Origin: Alphaproteobacteria bacterium 41-28
Lineage (GTDB): Bacteria; Pseudomonadota; Alphaproteobacteria; UBA9655
Direction: 5' to 3'
DNA: 49,721 nt
Assembly (NCBI GenBank): GCA_001897795.1
Contig: MKUL01000056.1
Location: 1-49,721 of the forward strand
The notes under the pieces are model-generated. The model ran no database searches. It had not been told where the DNA came from and worked only from the letters and a program-made list of their open reading frames with translations. Within the stretch, counting starts at the first letter, position 1. Every line of letters begins with the position of its first letter. The position numbers and the translations under genes are program-made. Shown here in pieces: positions 35,536-42,777 of the stretch.

Positions 35536-35649
35536 ATGAAAAAAATTTTGTTATGTTTCTCTTGGATTAGTGTGTTTCGCATGAAGCTTTATGATCATAC
35601 TGTGAATGATTTAAAGAGTGGAGAGTTATTAATACATTCACAGTGAATG
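35536..35649 (+). pseudogene. remnant frame under the TetR-controlled divergent promoter
   Basis: A 37-residue frame starts MKKILLCFSWISVF, like the beginning of a signal peptide, then continues RMKLYDHTVNDLKSGELLIHSQ and stops. It is too short for any TetR target such as an efflux adaptor. A 10-bp inverted repeat ACTGTGAATG / CATTCACAGT (35599-35644) covers its end. Probably the 5' stub of a lost gene; a genuine small peptide cannot be excluded. Confidence 0.35.
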
Positions 35650-35722
35650 GCCAATTCGAAATTTGACTTCTTCCAAAAGAAAGATAAAATAATAAATGTA
35701 CACTGGACGAAATGTGACTAAA

Positions 35723-36193
35723 TTAACCTTGGTGTAAGTAAAGTTTCATCCCTTCGTGACTGGCTTTGAAACCTAGCTTCTCATAAAATCCTTTCGCACG
35801 AACACGTTTTTTGTTGGTTGTGAGCTGGATAAGTTTACAGCCCTTTTCCTGCCCTAATTCAATAGCTTTTTGGATCATCAGCGTTCCGACTCCTTGACCT
35901 TGGACGAGCTTTTGAACATGTATATTTTCAATATTCAATCGTTTGGATCCTTTGAAAGAAAGAGAGGGCATGAACGTTAAATGACACGTCCCTAGGATTT
36001 TGTTTTGGCTCTCAACTACCAAAAGGATTTGGTTTTTATCTTCTGTAATCTCTTGAAAAGCCTCATAATAACAAGGAAGCAGGGGATTGGAGAAAGATTC
36101 CCTTGTTGCTCCCAATTCGTCTTCACACAAAAGTCGGACGATTTCGGGGAGATCATTTTCAACAGCCGGTCTTAAGATAAGATCGTCGAACAT
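35723..36193 (-). CDS. GNAT-family N-acetyltransferase
   Basis: A 156-residue acetyltransferase. The N-terminal strand-helix LILRPAVENDLPEIVRLLCEDELG is followed by ILGTCHLTFMPSLSFKGSKR, the acetyl-CoA loop VQGQGVGTLMIQKAIELG and KGFYEKLGFKASHEGMKLYL. This matches the PA4866/YjgM-like single-domain GNATs that act on small molecules; the substrate is unknown. It is nine bases downstream of the VanX-type gene on the same strand, so likely in one operon. Confidence 0.85.
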   Translation of the reverse strand: MFDDLILRPAVENDLPEIVRLLCEDELGATRESFSNPLLPCYYEAFQEITEDKNQILLVVESQNKILGTCHLTFMPSLSFKGSKRLNIENIHVQKLVQGQGVGTLMIQKAIELGQEKGCKLIQLTTNKKRVRAKGFYEKLGFKASHEGMKLYLHQG

Positions 36194-36202
36194 GAATGAA
36201 TT

Positions 36203-36880
36203 CTACCTTACGGGGAAATCAAAGTAGGTTTTTGAAAAAGGTTCATTTATCAGAGTGAAATGCCAAAACTCTTTATCATAAGGTTTAAACCCATGACGAA
36301 CCATAACTTCTCTCAGTATCAAACGGTTTTGTTGCTGCTCCTTTGTGATCTTGGAAGAATAGGTAAAGCTTACCTCTCCAAACATATCAGGACCTAAATC
36401 GATGGTTTTTTTTGTTTTATCATCAAGAAGGATGACGTCAAAGGTACTTCCTCGACTGTGAGAAGACCGCTTGCTTGCCACAAATGTACCCAAGATTTCT
36501 TTTTTAGAAATATCGGGATAGTAACGTTCTTTGGTCTTTTGGTCGCTTAAATCCCGTGCCCAGCGTTGAATATGTTTTACCGCCCGTTCTGGACGGTAAG
36601 CATCCATGACTTGCAAGCAGAGTCCCATCTTTTTGAACTCACTTTGAACTTTTCTGAGGGCAAGGGCTGCTTTTCGTGTACAGATCACGCGCGTGCCTTC
36701 ATACCCCTCCGCAGGAACGCCCAGAACATTATTGTCAGTGGCAAACTCTAAGTTTTGGTCAATGGAAGGATCAATTTCTTCAAGATAAACAAACCCTTTG
36801 GGCAAGGATGAGCTTACTGCAAAAGACGGTACATGTGAGCCAAAAAAGGTCATGCAACAAATCGTTAGAAATTTTTTCAT
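36203..36880 (-). CDS. exported D-alanyl-D-alanine dipeptidase (VanX/DdpX family)
   Basis: M15D zinc peptidase that cleaves D-Ala-D-Ala, here with a signal peptide (MKKFLTICCMTFFGSHVPSFA), so acting in the periplasm. The product has 225 residues from ATG 36880; an in-frame ATG at 36919 would put polar residues before the signal. The zinc motif SSHSRGSTFDVILLD supplies His and Asp ligands, and EFWHF supplies the catalytic Glu and third ligand His. The substrate Arg is in MDAYRPERAV. Family members recycle peptidoglycan-derived D-Ala or degrade it as nutrient; glycopeptide resistance is not implied in a Gram-negative. Confidence 0.88.
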   Translation of the reverse strand: MKKFLTICCMTFFGSHVPSFAVSSSLPKGFVYLEEIDPSIDQNLEFATDNNVLGVPAEGYEGTRVICTRKAALALRKVQSEFKKMGLCLQVMDAYRPERAVKHIQRWARDLSDQKTKERYYPDISKKEILGTFVASKRSSHSRGSTFDVILLDDKTKKTIDLGPDMFGEVSFTYSSKITKEQQQNRLILREVMVRHGFKPYDKEFWHFTLINEPFSKTYFDFPVR

Positions 36881-37010
36881 AAGTGGCTTTCTTCCCAAAC
36901 TTTCATAAGATTTTGCCACGAAAAATTACGATACTCAAGGAAGATAAAGGAGGAGGCCTTTGCAAGGAAAGCCTATGAAGACCTCCCCGTAAGGCCTACT
37001 CCATCGCCTT

Positions 37011-37194
37011 TCAATGAACATGTTCACATGCTTTGATCAAAGTCTCGCAAGTTTTCCTTGAGTTATAGAACGCAAAATCCATTTCGTCTAAAAGATTTAA
37101 CATTCTGTGAAAATGAATATTTTATTGGCTCCTCTCTTTCGCGAGGACATGCTTTGAAAAAATTTTCAGATACATCTATAGTTATGGTAACCAT
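37011..37194 (-). pseudogene. small gene with structured leader, apparently frameshifted
   Basis: ATG 37194 has an ideal ribosome binding site (CAGGAGGTTTCCC). The frame MVTITIDVSENFFKACPRER reads 43 residues to a stop. A second frame from about 37103 continues with MLNLLDEMDFAFYNSRKTCE and TLIKACEHVH, ending at 37011. A one-base change would join them to about 60 residues, the size of the related gene at 40719-40910, which also starts with an xTITI strand followed by helices. The 36920-37382 spacer otherwise holds only its leader element. Confidence 0.4.
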
Positions 37195-37217
37195 GGGAAA
37201 CCTCCTGTTTGTTTATG

Positions 37218-37265
37218 GTGAGTAACGGGGAGATGCTGGTTACACCTTCTCGATCTGTTATTCTG
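37218..37265 (-). ncRNA. structured leader element, copy A
   Basis: On the minus strand TAAC, then GAGA, an apical part GGTGTAACCAGCA, then TCTC, CCC and GTTA form a two-tier hairpin ending about 25 bases before the ribosome binding site of the small gene at 37194. The core ACCAGCATCTCCCCGTTACT, then CAC, closely matches the leader at 40943-40975, with compensatory pair changes in both stems. Confidence 0.5.
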
Positions 37266-37382
37266 ACTCCCATTAAAAGAACATCTTAAGAAAAGCGCAA
37301 ATCAACCATAAGGCTTCACCCTTTCTATTGCTTTTGTGAATGAGTCTGGTGTTAACTAGAAAATCATTATAGAGAGGGAGAA

Positions 37383-38282
37383 ATGAAAACTTCTCATAAA
37401 AGCAAAGGCCTTCTCTTAATGGGTCTTGGCATGTGCCTTTTAAGTTTAGGAGACGTTCTCTTAAAGCTGCTTTCTTCGACTTACTCTCCCTTTCATATCA
37501 TTTTAATGCGAGCTCTCGTAGGCCTCCCCTTTTTGCTCATTTTGCTCAAACGGAAACAGAATTTTTCTGAAATATTTCAAATCGATGTCAAGGTGCAACT
37601 CCTTCGGAATGGAGCGCTATCCATTGCTTTGCTTCTTACTATTTATTCACTTTCCCTTCTCCCGCTCGCTGAATATTCCGTTCTCTTTTCGAGTGGGCCC
37701 TTTTTCATTGCTCTTCTTTCTGTTCCTCTATTGGGTGAATCCGTAAGTAAAACACGTTGGCTTTGTATCTTGGTAGGATTTATAGGAGTCGTTATTGCTT
37801 TAAACCCTTCACCGTATCATATGATTCAATTTGGAGGAATCACGGCTCTTCTTGCTGCTATTCTTTATGGAACAGGGGTGGTTCTAACGAGCCTACAAGC
37901 CAGAAAAACATCTTCACTCGTGCAAATAATCTATCATGCAATAACGTGTATTGTGGTGGGTCTCTGTGGAACTTTTTTTATACCGATTCCTATCTCTCTT
38001 TCGGATTTACCCTATTTTCTGATGGCTGGATTCCTCTATATTGCTACCAATGTTACAATTACGGAGAGCTTTAAGTGGGCTCCTACTTCTTATACAGCTC
38101 CCGTAAATTATACCGCTATTCTTTGGGCCTCTCTCTTTGGTTATGTGATCTGGGATCAATGGCCGGAAATTAACTTAATTGCGGGTGCAGTTCTCATCGT
38201 GGGAAGTGGTATTTTTATGATTTTCGATGAGAGAAGGCAGGACTACTCTATAGCGCTCGAATCTCAGGCTCAGATTGAATGA
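37383..38282 (+). CDS. DMT-superfamily (EamA) transporter
   Basis: Inner-membrane metabolite exporter/permease of 299 residues with ten predicted helices in two EamA repeats (first GLLLMGLGMCLLSLGDVLLK to about residue 135; second from FGGITALLAAILYGTGVVLT). The ATG follows GAGAGGGAGAA. The segment LPLAEYSVLFSSGPFFIALL in helix 4 and VTITESFKWAPTSYTAPVNY in helix 9 are typical of the RhaT/EamA group such as S-adenosylmethionine or amino-acid permeases in intracellular bacteria. The substrate is not determinable. Confidence 0.88.
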   Translation: MKTSHKSKGLLLMGLGMCLLSLGDVLLKLLSSTYSPFHIILMRALVGLPFLLILLKRKQNFSEIFQIDVKVQLLRNGALSIALLLTIYSLSLLPLAEYSVLFSSGPFFIALLSVPLLGESVSKTRWLCILVGFIGVVIALNPSPYHMIQFGGITALLAAILYGTGVVLTSLQARKTSSLVQIIYHAITCIVVGLCGTFFIPIPISLSDLPYFLMAGFLYIATNVTITESFKWAPTSYTAPVNYTAILWASLFGYVIWDQWPEINLIAGAVLIVGSGIFMIFDERRQDYSIALESQAQIE

Positions 38283-38411
38283 AGTTATTATACACCCGCT
38301 CAGTCAAAGCTTGGATGGAATAAAAATACTATAAATTTAAAAAAAACATTGCTTTCATCTTTCATGTGTCATATAGAAGGGCTTCTATTTATTAAAAGGG
38401 AAAGGCACAAA

Positions 38412-38840
38412 ATGACTGAACGAAATGAATCTTTAGAATTGATGGCAATGGTCTCTGATATTGTCGCGGCTTATGTCTCCAACCACCAAATGGAGCCTAC
38501 AAACTTGCCCGGATTTATTCAGCTTGTTCAGCGAAGCTTATGCAGCGTTGGATCTAGCAAATCAATTTTGCTCTCTGCCCGTTCAGAGCCCGCCGTTCCT
38601 ATTGAAGAATCGATCCAACCTGATTACATCGTTTGCCTTGAGGATGGAAAACGCATGAAGATGCTCAAGCGTCACTTAAAAACATCCTATAACATGACTC
38701 CCGAGCAATATCGGGAACGTTGGGGATTGCCATCAAACTATCCTATGGTCGCACCAAATTATGCAAAAACACGCAGAACCATTGCAAAAGGTATTGGGCT
38801 TGGAACTCATCGGAAAGGCATGAAAAAAGAAGCAGCTTAA
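38412..38840 (+). CDS. MucR/Ros-family zinc-finger-like regulator
   Basis: DNA-binding regulator of 142 residues typical of alphaproteobacteria. ATG 38412 follows AAAGGCACAAA; an upstream in-frame ATG at 38349 lacks support. The domain shows PDYIVCLEDGKRMKMLKRHL, KTSYNMTPEQYRERWGLPSN and YPMVAPNYAKTR. Ros-type zinc ligands are Cys-x2-Cys/Asp...His...His; here Cys, Asp and the first His remain but the usual second His position reads Ser (KTSYNM instead of RTHYNM). The protein may bind zinc weakly or fold without it, as reported for some relatives. MucR proteins bind AT-rich DNA and silence accessory genes; targets here are unknown. Confidence 0.9.
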   Translation: MTERNESLELMAMVSDIVAAYVSNHQMEPTNLPGFIQLVQRSLCSVGSSKSILLSARSEPAVPIEESIQPDYIVCLEDGKRMKMLKRHLKTSYNMTPEQYRERWGLPSNYPMVAPNYAKTRRTIAKGIGLGTHRKGMKKEAA

Positions 38841-38852
38841 ACTGCTTTATGA

Positions 38853-38885
38853 GATCGCCGATATTGAGCTTAGTATCGGCCGATC
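38853..38885 (+). terminator. hairpin after the MucR-like gene
   Basis: GATCGCCGATA and TATCGGCCGATC form an 11-bp stem with one bulged base and a 10-base loop, 13 bases after the stop. The tail CTCTTCCTGTTT is only moderately T-rich. It may serve both convergent genes. Confidence 0.5.
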
Positions 38886-38910
38886 CTCTTCCTGTTTAGC
38901 GAAGAATTAC

Positions 38911-39138
38911 TTACTTATTGCTTTCATTAACAGGTGAATATGGGGTAGATTCCATCTGGGGATCATCAAAGACGTAACCTAAGGCATGGACGATCTTTAA
39001 ACGCTCAAGGTCTTGCATTGAAGCATCGTCTGGATTTTTGGCTTTAGATGTTTCTAAATTCCCTTTTGAAGCTAAAGTTCCTGAGGTTAGTGAAAACATC
39101 AATGTCCCCACAAGCATAGGCAAAACTTTATACGGCAT
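38911..39138 (-). CDS. small exported protein of unknown family
   Basis: A 75-residue protein with a signal peptide (VLPMLVGTLMFSLTSGTLA, cleavage before SKGNLE). The mature 50 residues are polar: a helix-prone DASMQDLERLKIVHALGYVF followed by a Pro/Ser/Asn tail. The ATG at 39138 has AAAGGGAGGTTT upstream. No family was recognised. It is a single gene convergent with the MucR-like regulator. Confidence 0.5.
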   Translation of the reverse strand: MPYKVLPMLVGTLMFSLTSGTLASKGNLETSKAKNPDDASMQDLERLKIVHALGYVFDDPQMESTPYSPVNESNK

Positions 39139-39343
39139 AAACCTCCCTTTCTTTTTTTATGCTCATACATGTTGTATGCATGTTTTGGAAACAACCATAT
39201 AATAAACGTTTTCTGTTGAATAGAGGGTTTATCAATAGCTCAAGATACGGGCTGAATAAAAAAGTATCTGTCGCTAAAAAATATTGACGGAATTAAAGGA
39301 TTATACGACTTTAAGGCAAGATCTCTCTGATGGAGTTTAATCA

Positions 39344-40033
39344 ATGAAATATTTTTTTATTCTTTTGTTGCTTAACTTGAGTTTTCTTGAAAAAGCTTCT
39401 GCAGCCAATGGTCAACCCAAGGAAGGGCCCTGGTCCGAATATTTTCAATCTCAAATCAATGCTCGCCCCCATGACCTGGTCACACAAGCATTTGGGCTTA
39501 TAAAAAACAAAAAGAACGCGACGATTATTGATCTGGGAGCTGGAAATGGAAAAGACATCGTAAACATTCTTAAGGCAGGAGCCATTGTTTATGTCTTTGA
39601 CGCGGACCCTGAATCCGTCAATATCATTGATAAGCGGTTTAAGTATTATGTAAGAAGCAATAAGTTATTGATTCATCAAATGTTTTTTGAAGATATAAAG
39701 ACCTTACCTAAAGCGGATATGATCATTGCCTTGTGCGCACTCCCTTTTATGAAGAAAGACAAGCTTATGAGTTTTTGGAAAATCATCCAGGAATCCCTTA
39801 ATCCCAACGGTATTTTTGTAGGAACTTTTTTTGGCGAAAAACATTACGCAAAACGCGATCCTAAACAACCTAAACTGTTTAGGTTGTCTCGTGAAGAAAT
39901 CTTAAATCTGTTTACGCATTTTCACATCTTAAATTTTTACGAAGAAATTGAATATGATGAATCTTCCTCAAAATCTTGGGGATCAGATCAATTCGATCAT
40001 CGATACAAAATAATAGCGAGGAAGAAGGGGTAG
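39344..40033 (+). CDS. exported class I SAM-dependent methyltransferase-like protein
   Basis: A 229-residue protein with a signal peptide (MKYFFILLLLNLSFLEKASA) followed by a Rossmann methyltransferase fold: motif I TIIDLGAGNGKDIVNILKAG (about residues 56-75), acidic end of strand 2 in YVFDADPESV, motif IV-like ADMIIALCALPFM, and PNGIFVGTFFGEKHY. It resembles tellurite-resistance (TehB)/small-molecule methyltransferases. Export is puzzling because SAM is cytosolic; either the N-terminus is a membrane anchor, translation starts later, or the enzyme is delivered to the host cytosol where SAM exists. No internal ATG near the domain start supports a later start. Confidence 0.7.
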   Translation: MKYFFILLLLNLSFLEKASAANGQPKEGPWSEYFQSQINARPHDLVTQAFGLIKNKKNATIIDLGAGNGKDIVNILKAGAIVYVFDADPESVNIIDKRFKYYVRSNKLLIHQMFFEDIKTLPKADMIIALCALPFMKKDKLMSFWKIIQESLNPNGIFVGTFFGEKHYAKRDPKQPKLFRLSREEILNLFTHFHILNFYEEIEYDESSSKSWGSDQFDHRYKIIARKKG

Positions 40034-40071
40034 AAGACTTATTCTAAACAACCTCAATGAATTGACTTTAC

Positions 40072-40100
40072 ACAAAAAAATCCACTCAAAAGAGTGGATT
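40072..40100 (-). terminator. Rho-independent terminator for the Cys-rich protein gene
   Basis: AATCCACTC and GAGTGGATT form a perfect 9-bp stem with a 4-base loop. On the minus strand it is followed by TTTTTGTG, so it ends transcripts from 40589. It could also weakly serve the convergent methyltransferase gene. Confidence 0.8.
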
Positions 40101-40202
40101 GTAAGGTGGAGTCAAGAATAGATAGATGTAAGAAAAAAATTATTAAGGAATGCCTGTCAGACCAAGGCATGTATTTTGACCAGGTGCTCCATAGCTACTC
40201 AA

Positions 40203-40589
40203 TCAGTTTGTAACTTTGCTTGCAGCTGCTGGAATATTACAACAAATTTGAGCGCATTGGCTTAAAATGGTAGGGTTGCTACAGGTTCCTGCAATGCCAA
40301 AATGGCTGCCCGTGCATGCTGCATCGCATGCAACTGCAAGAGCATCCTGAATGACTACATTACCAGACTTAGATAAGGCTGAAGCACATTTCCCGACATC
40401 AATAGGGTTAGGAATTGAGGTTGTGTTATTGCAGACGGTACTACATTCTGCTGGCATTTCACTCAGTAGTTTATGTACTTGTGTACAGAGGGTACTTAAG
40501 ACAGACAGCGACGCCCCCTGAACCCTCCCATTTGTTTCTAAAAACAAAAATCCAGTAGCTAAGAGTAGATATAAAAATTTTAATTTCAT
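40203..40589 (-). CDS. exported cysteine-rich protein, unknown family
   Basis: A 128-residue protein with a signal peptide (FLYLLLATGFLFLETNGRVQGA) and a mature part of about 103 residues with ten cysteines (LC, EC, VC, KC, AC, AC, TC, QC, ICC), again an even number suggesting disulfide bonding in the periplasm or outside. The mature part is Ala/Ser/Thr-rich and otherwise hydrophobic, with few charges. No family was recognised. It has its own Rho-independent terminator. The cysteine spacing differs from the Cys-rich protein at 13487. Confidence 0.6.
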   Translation of the reverse strand: MKLKFLYLLLATGFLFLETNGRVQGASLSVLSTLCTQVHKLLSEMPAECSTVCNNTTSIPNPIDVGKCASALSKSGNVVIQDALAVACDAACTGSHFGIAGTCSNPTILSQCAQICCNIPAAASKVTN

Positions 40590-40718
40590 TTGAATCTCCC
40601 TTATTATGTTGATGCTTCGGTAAACTTAAGCTCATCATCTTTTATATTTCGAAAAAATATATTTATTTTCAATATATTAATGAAATATTAACCTTTAATA
40701 AAAGGCGTTATTTTGCAA

Positions 40719-40910
40719 TTAATTAGCCCTTTCTCCTGACGTCTCATTCCCATGACTCGCCTTTTGATAAGCTTCATCAAGGTCCTTGCAAAGTTGGGCT
40801 AAATGAAAGGCAGATATGTTCAGCTGATCCGCAAACCTCGATAATTCCTGAATTTTATAACTTATTCTTTTAAGATAAAGTGTAGGTATGGTAATAGTGT
40901 CTTCATGCAT
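40719..40910 (-). CDS. small helical protein with structured leader
   Basis: A 63-residue protein (MHEDTITIPTLYLKRISYKI...) with a very strong ribosome binding site ACAGGAGGATTATC. A short N-terminal strand (TITIPTLYL) is followed by charged amphipathic helices (FHLAQLCKDLDEAYQKAS). The size suggests a small DNA-binding or antitoxin-like protein, but no family was recognised. Its leader carries a hairpin (40943-40975) shared with the degenerate gene at 37011-37194. Confidence 0.5.
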   Translation of the reverse strand: MHEDTITIPTLYLKRISYKIQELSRFADQLNISAFHLAQLCKDLDEAYQKASHGNETSGERAN

Positions 40911-40937
40911 GATAATCCTCCTGTGTAAGGGTTGTTA

Positions 40938-40978
40938 TGTTAGTGACGGGCAGGTGCTGGTGACCTGTTCGTCACGCT
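40938..40978 (-). ncRNA. structured leader element, copy B
   Basis: On the minus strand GTGACG and CGTCAC (outer, 6 bp) enclose CAGGT and ACCTG (inner, 5 bp) with apical loop CACCAGC. It lies about 20 bases before the ribosome binding site of the small gene at 40910. Compared with copy A, at least three pairs differ on both sides (G-C versus A-T or inverted C-G), consistent with a conserved RNA fold. Confidence 0.5.
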
Positions 40979-41133
40979 TTAAGCGTACGCTTCTCATTTT
41001 TATGATGCAACATATTTTTTAAATTTGTTTAAAATTTTATTGAATGCTTTTCATTTATTTCTTTATAACTTTCAAAAGAAAAAACTGTGATGGCACAATG
41101 GCCTATAAAGTTATAAAAGATTAGGAGTTAACT

Positions 41134-41322
41134 ATGAATAGTTGGAGTATAGAGGCCCTGACCCTGAAAATGCTTGAAGAAAAACATATTACATTGAGAC
41201 AAGCTGCTGAAATTATAGGGATGTCTCTAGAAGAAATGATAGATTTAATTTCGTATACTGACATTCGAGTAGTTGATTATGAATCAAGTGAATTAGGCAA
41301 GGAAATGAATATTGGCAGATAG
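41134..41322 (+). CDS. UPF0175-like small protein, putative antitoxin
   Basis: A 62-residue protein from ATG 41134 behind TTAGGAGTTAACT. The helix-turn-helix-like segment ITLRQAAEIIGMSLEEMIDL, followed by a short strand IRVVDYESSELGKEM, matches the pattern of UPF0175 proteins, many of which are antitoxins for PIN toxins. No toxin follows it; the next feature is a palindromic repeat and then pgk. It may be an orphan antitoxin. Confidence 0.65.
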   Translation: MNSWSIEALTLKMLEEKHITLRQAAEIIGMSLEEMIDLISYTDIRVVDYESSELGKEMNIGR

Positions 41323-41343
41323 GCACGATGAACTCAACGTTAA

Positions 41344-41426
41344 CTGGATTGCTTCGGCTCTTTTAGAGCCTCGCAATGACGCCTCCCATCGTCATTGCGA
41401 GGAGTGTAAACGACGAAGCAACCCAG
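41344..41426. repeat. CTGGATTGCTTCG palindromic element, copy 3
   Basis: An 83-bp element: CTGGATTGCTTCGGCTC, a small hairpin CTCTTTTAGAG, then CTCGCAATGACG, loop CCTCCCAT, then CGTCATTGCGAGGAG and the closing arm CGACGAAGCAACCCAG. It lies 41 bases before pgk. Confidence 0.88.
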
Positions 41427-41467
41427 ATTCTATCAACCAAAAAATACAAAGAATCTGGAGATAACAA

Positions 41468-42688
41468 ATGCCAAACTTCCGAACTCTCGATGACCTAAAT
41501 GCCCGTGGGAAACGCGTGCTCGTTCGTCTTGATCTCAATCTCCCCATTCAAAACGGCCAGATCACGGATCTTTCCCGACTTGAAAGATCTCTCCCAACCC
41601 TTAAAGAACTGAGCTCTCAAGGCGCAAAAGTGATCGTGATGGCCCATCTTGGTCGCCCTCAAGGGGAAGATAAATCCCTCACCATCGCCCCCATTGCTCA
41701 AGCTTTAGCAAAGTCAATGGCTCCTATGCCCGTTCGCTTTTGCGAGACTTCTCAAGGCCCCCTCGTCGAAAAGGCCATCGATGCCCTTCATAACGGCGAA
41801 ATTCTTCTTTTAGAAAATATCCGCTTTGTGGAAGGAGAGGAAAAGAATGACCCTGTCTTTGCCCGCGAGATGGCCCAGTGGGGTGATATCTATGTCAATG
41901 ATGCCTTCTCAACTGCTCACAGGGCGCATGTGTCAACGGAAGGCATCGCCCACTTCCTCCCATCTTATGCAGGTCGATTGATGGAGGAAGAGTTGCGGGC
42001 ACTTGATCGTGCTCTAGGTAACCCCAAACGTCCCTTAATGGCAATTGTGGGAGGTGCAAAAATCTCAACAAAACTTCCTCTTTTAGAAAATCTACTCTCT
42101 AAAGTGGATATTTTGGTTATTGGGGGGGCTATGGCAAATACCTTTCTAGCAGCAAAAGGTTATAATATAGGAGCCTCTCTCTTTGAGCATGATCTTTTGG
42201 AAACTGCGAGAAGTTTGCTCGCAAAAGCGCCAGAGATTATTTTACCTGAAGATGTGGTGGTGGCCCGAAATCTTGAAGATCAAAGGAGCATCGAAACCCT
42301 TTTTATCCCTGAAGTAGCTGGAGATCAAAAAATATTTGATATAGGTCCCCTCACCTGTCAGCACATCCTTAAGAAAATGAAGACGTGCCATACCCTTCTC
42401 TGGAATGGACCTTTTGGGGTTTTTGAAACGCCTCCTTTTGATAAAGGCACAACTACCGTTGCCAAAGGTGCTGCACAACTCACCCGGGAAGGTTCTTTGC
42501 TTTCCGTGGCTGGTGGGGGAGACACGGTCGCAGCCCTCATCCAAGCAGGTGTTGTGGATGATTTTAGCTATGTCTCAACAGCTGGAGGAGCTTTTCTAGA
42601 ATGGCTCGAGGGAAAGACGTTACCGGGAGTGGAAGCACTTTCATCCAGCGACTCTATCAGAGAGAAAATGTTTGAGAACAATAAATAA
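41468..42688 (+). CDS. pgk: phosphoglycerate kinase
   Basis: Glycolytic/gluconeogenic enzyme interconverting 1,3-bisphosphoglycerate and 3-phosphoglycerate with ATP formation. The 406-residue bilobal protein has the signature KRVLVRLDLNLPIQNG near the N-terminus (the usual RVDxNVP reads RLDLNLP), MAHLGRPQG, the basic-patch segment LLENIRFVEGEEKNDP, AIVGGAKISTKLPLLENLL and the nucleotide motif LSVAGGGDTVAALIQAG. Full length. The last residues (MFENNK) are encoded in a 17-base direct repeat. No gapA or other glycolytic gene is adjacent. Confidence 0.95.
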   Translation: MPNFRTLDDLNARGKRVLVRLDLNLPIQNGQITDLSRLERSLPTLKELSSQGAKVIVMAHLGRPQGEDKSLTIAPIAQALAKSMAPMPVRFCETSQGPLVEKAIDALHNGEILLLENIRFVEGEEKNDPVFAREMAQWGDIYVNDAFSTAHRAHVSTEGIAHFLPSYAGRLMEEELRALDRALGNPKRPLMAIVGGAKISTKLPLLENLLSKVDILVIGGAMANTFLAAKGYNIGASLFEHDLLETARSLLAKAPEIILPEDVVVARNLEDQRSIETLFIPEVAGDQKIFDIGPLTCQHILKKMKTCHTLLWNGPFGVFETPPFDKGTTTVAKGAAQLTREGSLLSVAGGGDTVAALIQAGVVDDFSYVSTAGGAFLEWLEGKTLPGVEALSSSDSIREKMFENNK

Positions 42689-42709
42689 AAACGTTTGAGA
42701 ACAATAAAT
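42670..42709. repeat. 17-bp direct repeat at the pgk 3' end
   Basis: GTTTGAGAACAATAAAT occurs at 42670-42686 and 42693-42709 (23-base period). The first copy encodes the C-terminal FENNK and stop of pgk. It is a recent small tandem duplication. Confidence 0.85.
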
Positions 42710-42777
42710 TACATTTTTTTGTTGAAATATTTGTAGATATAAATATATTGAAATATATTGTTTTATGAGGTTCAAAT

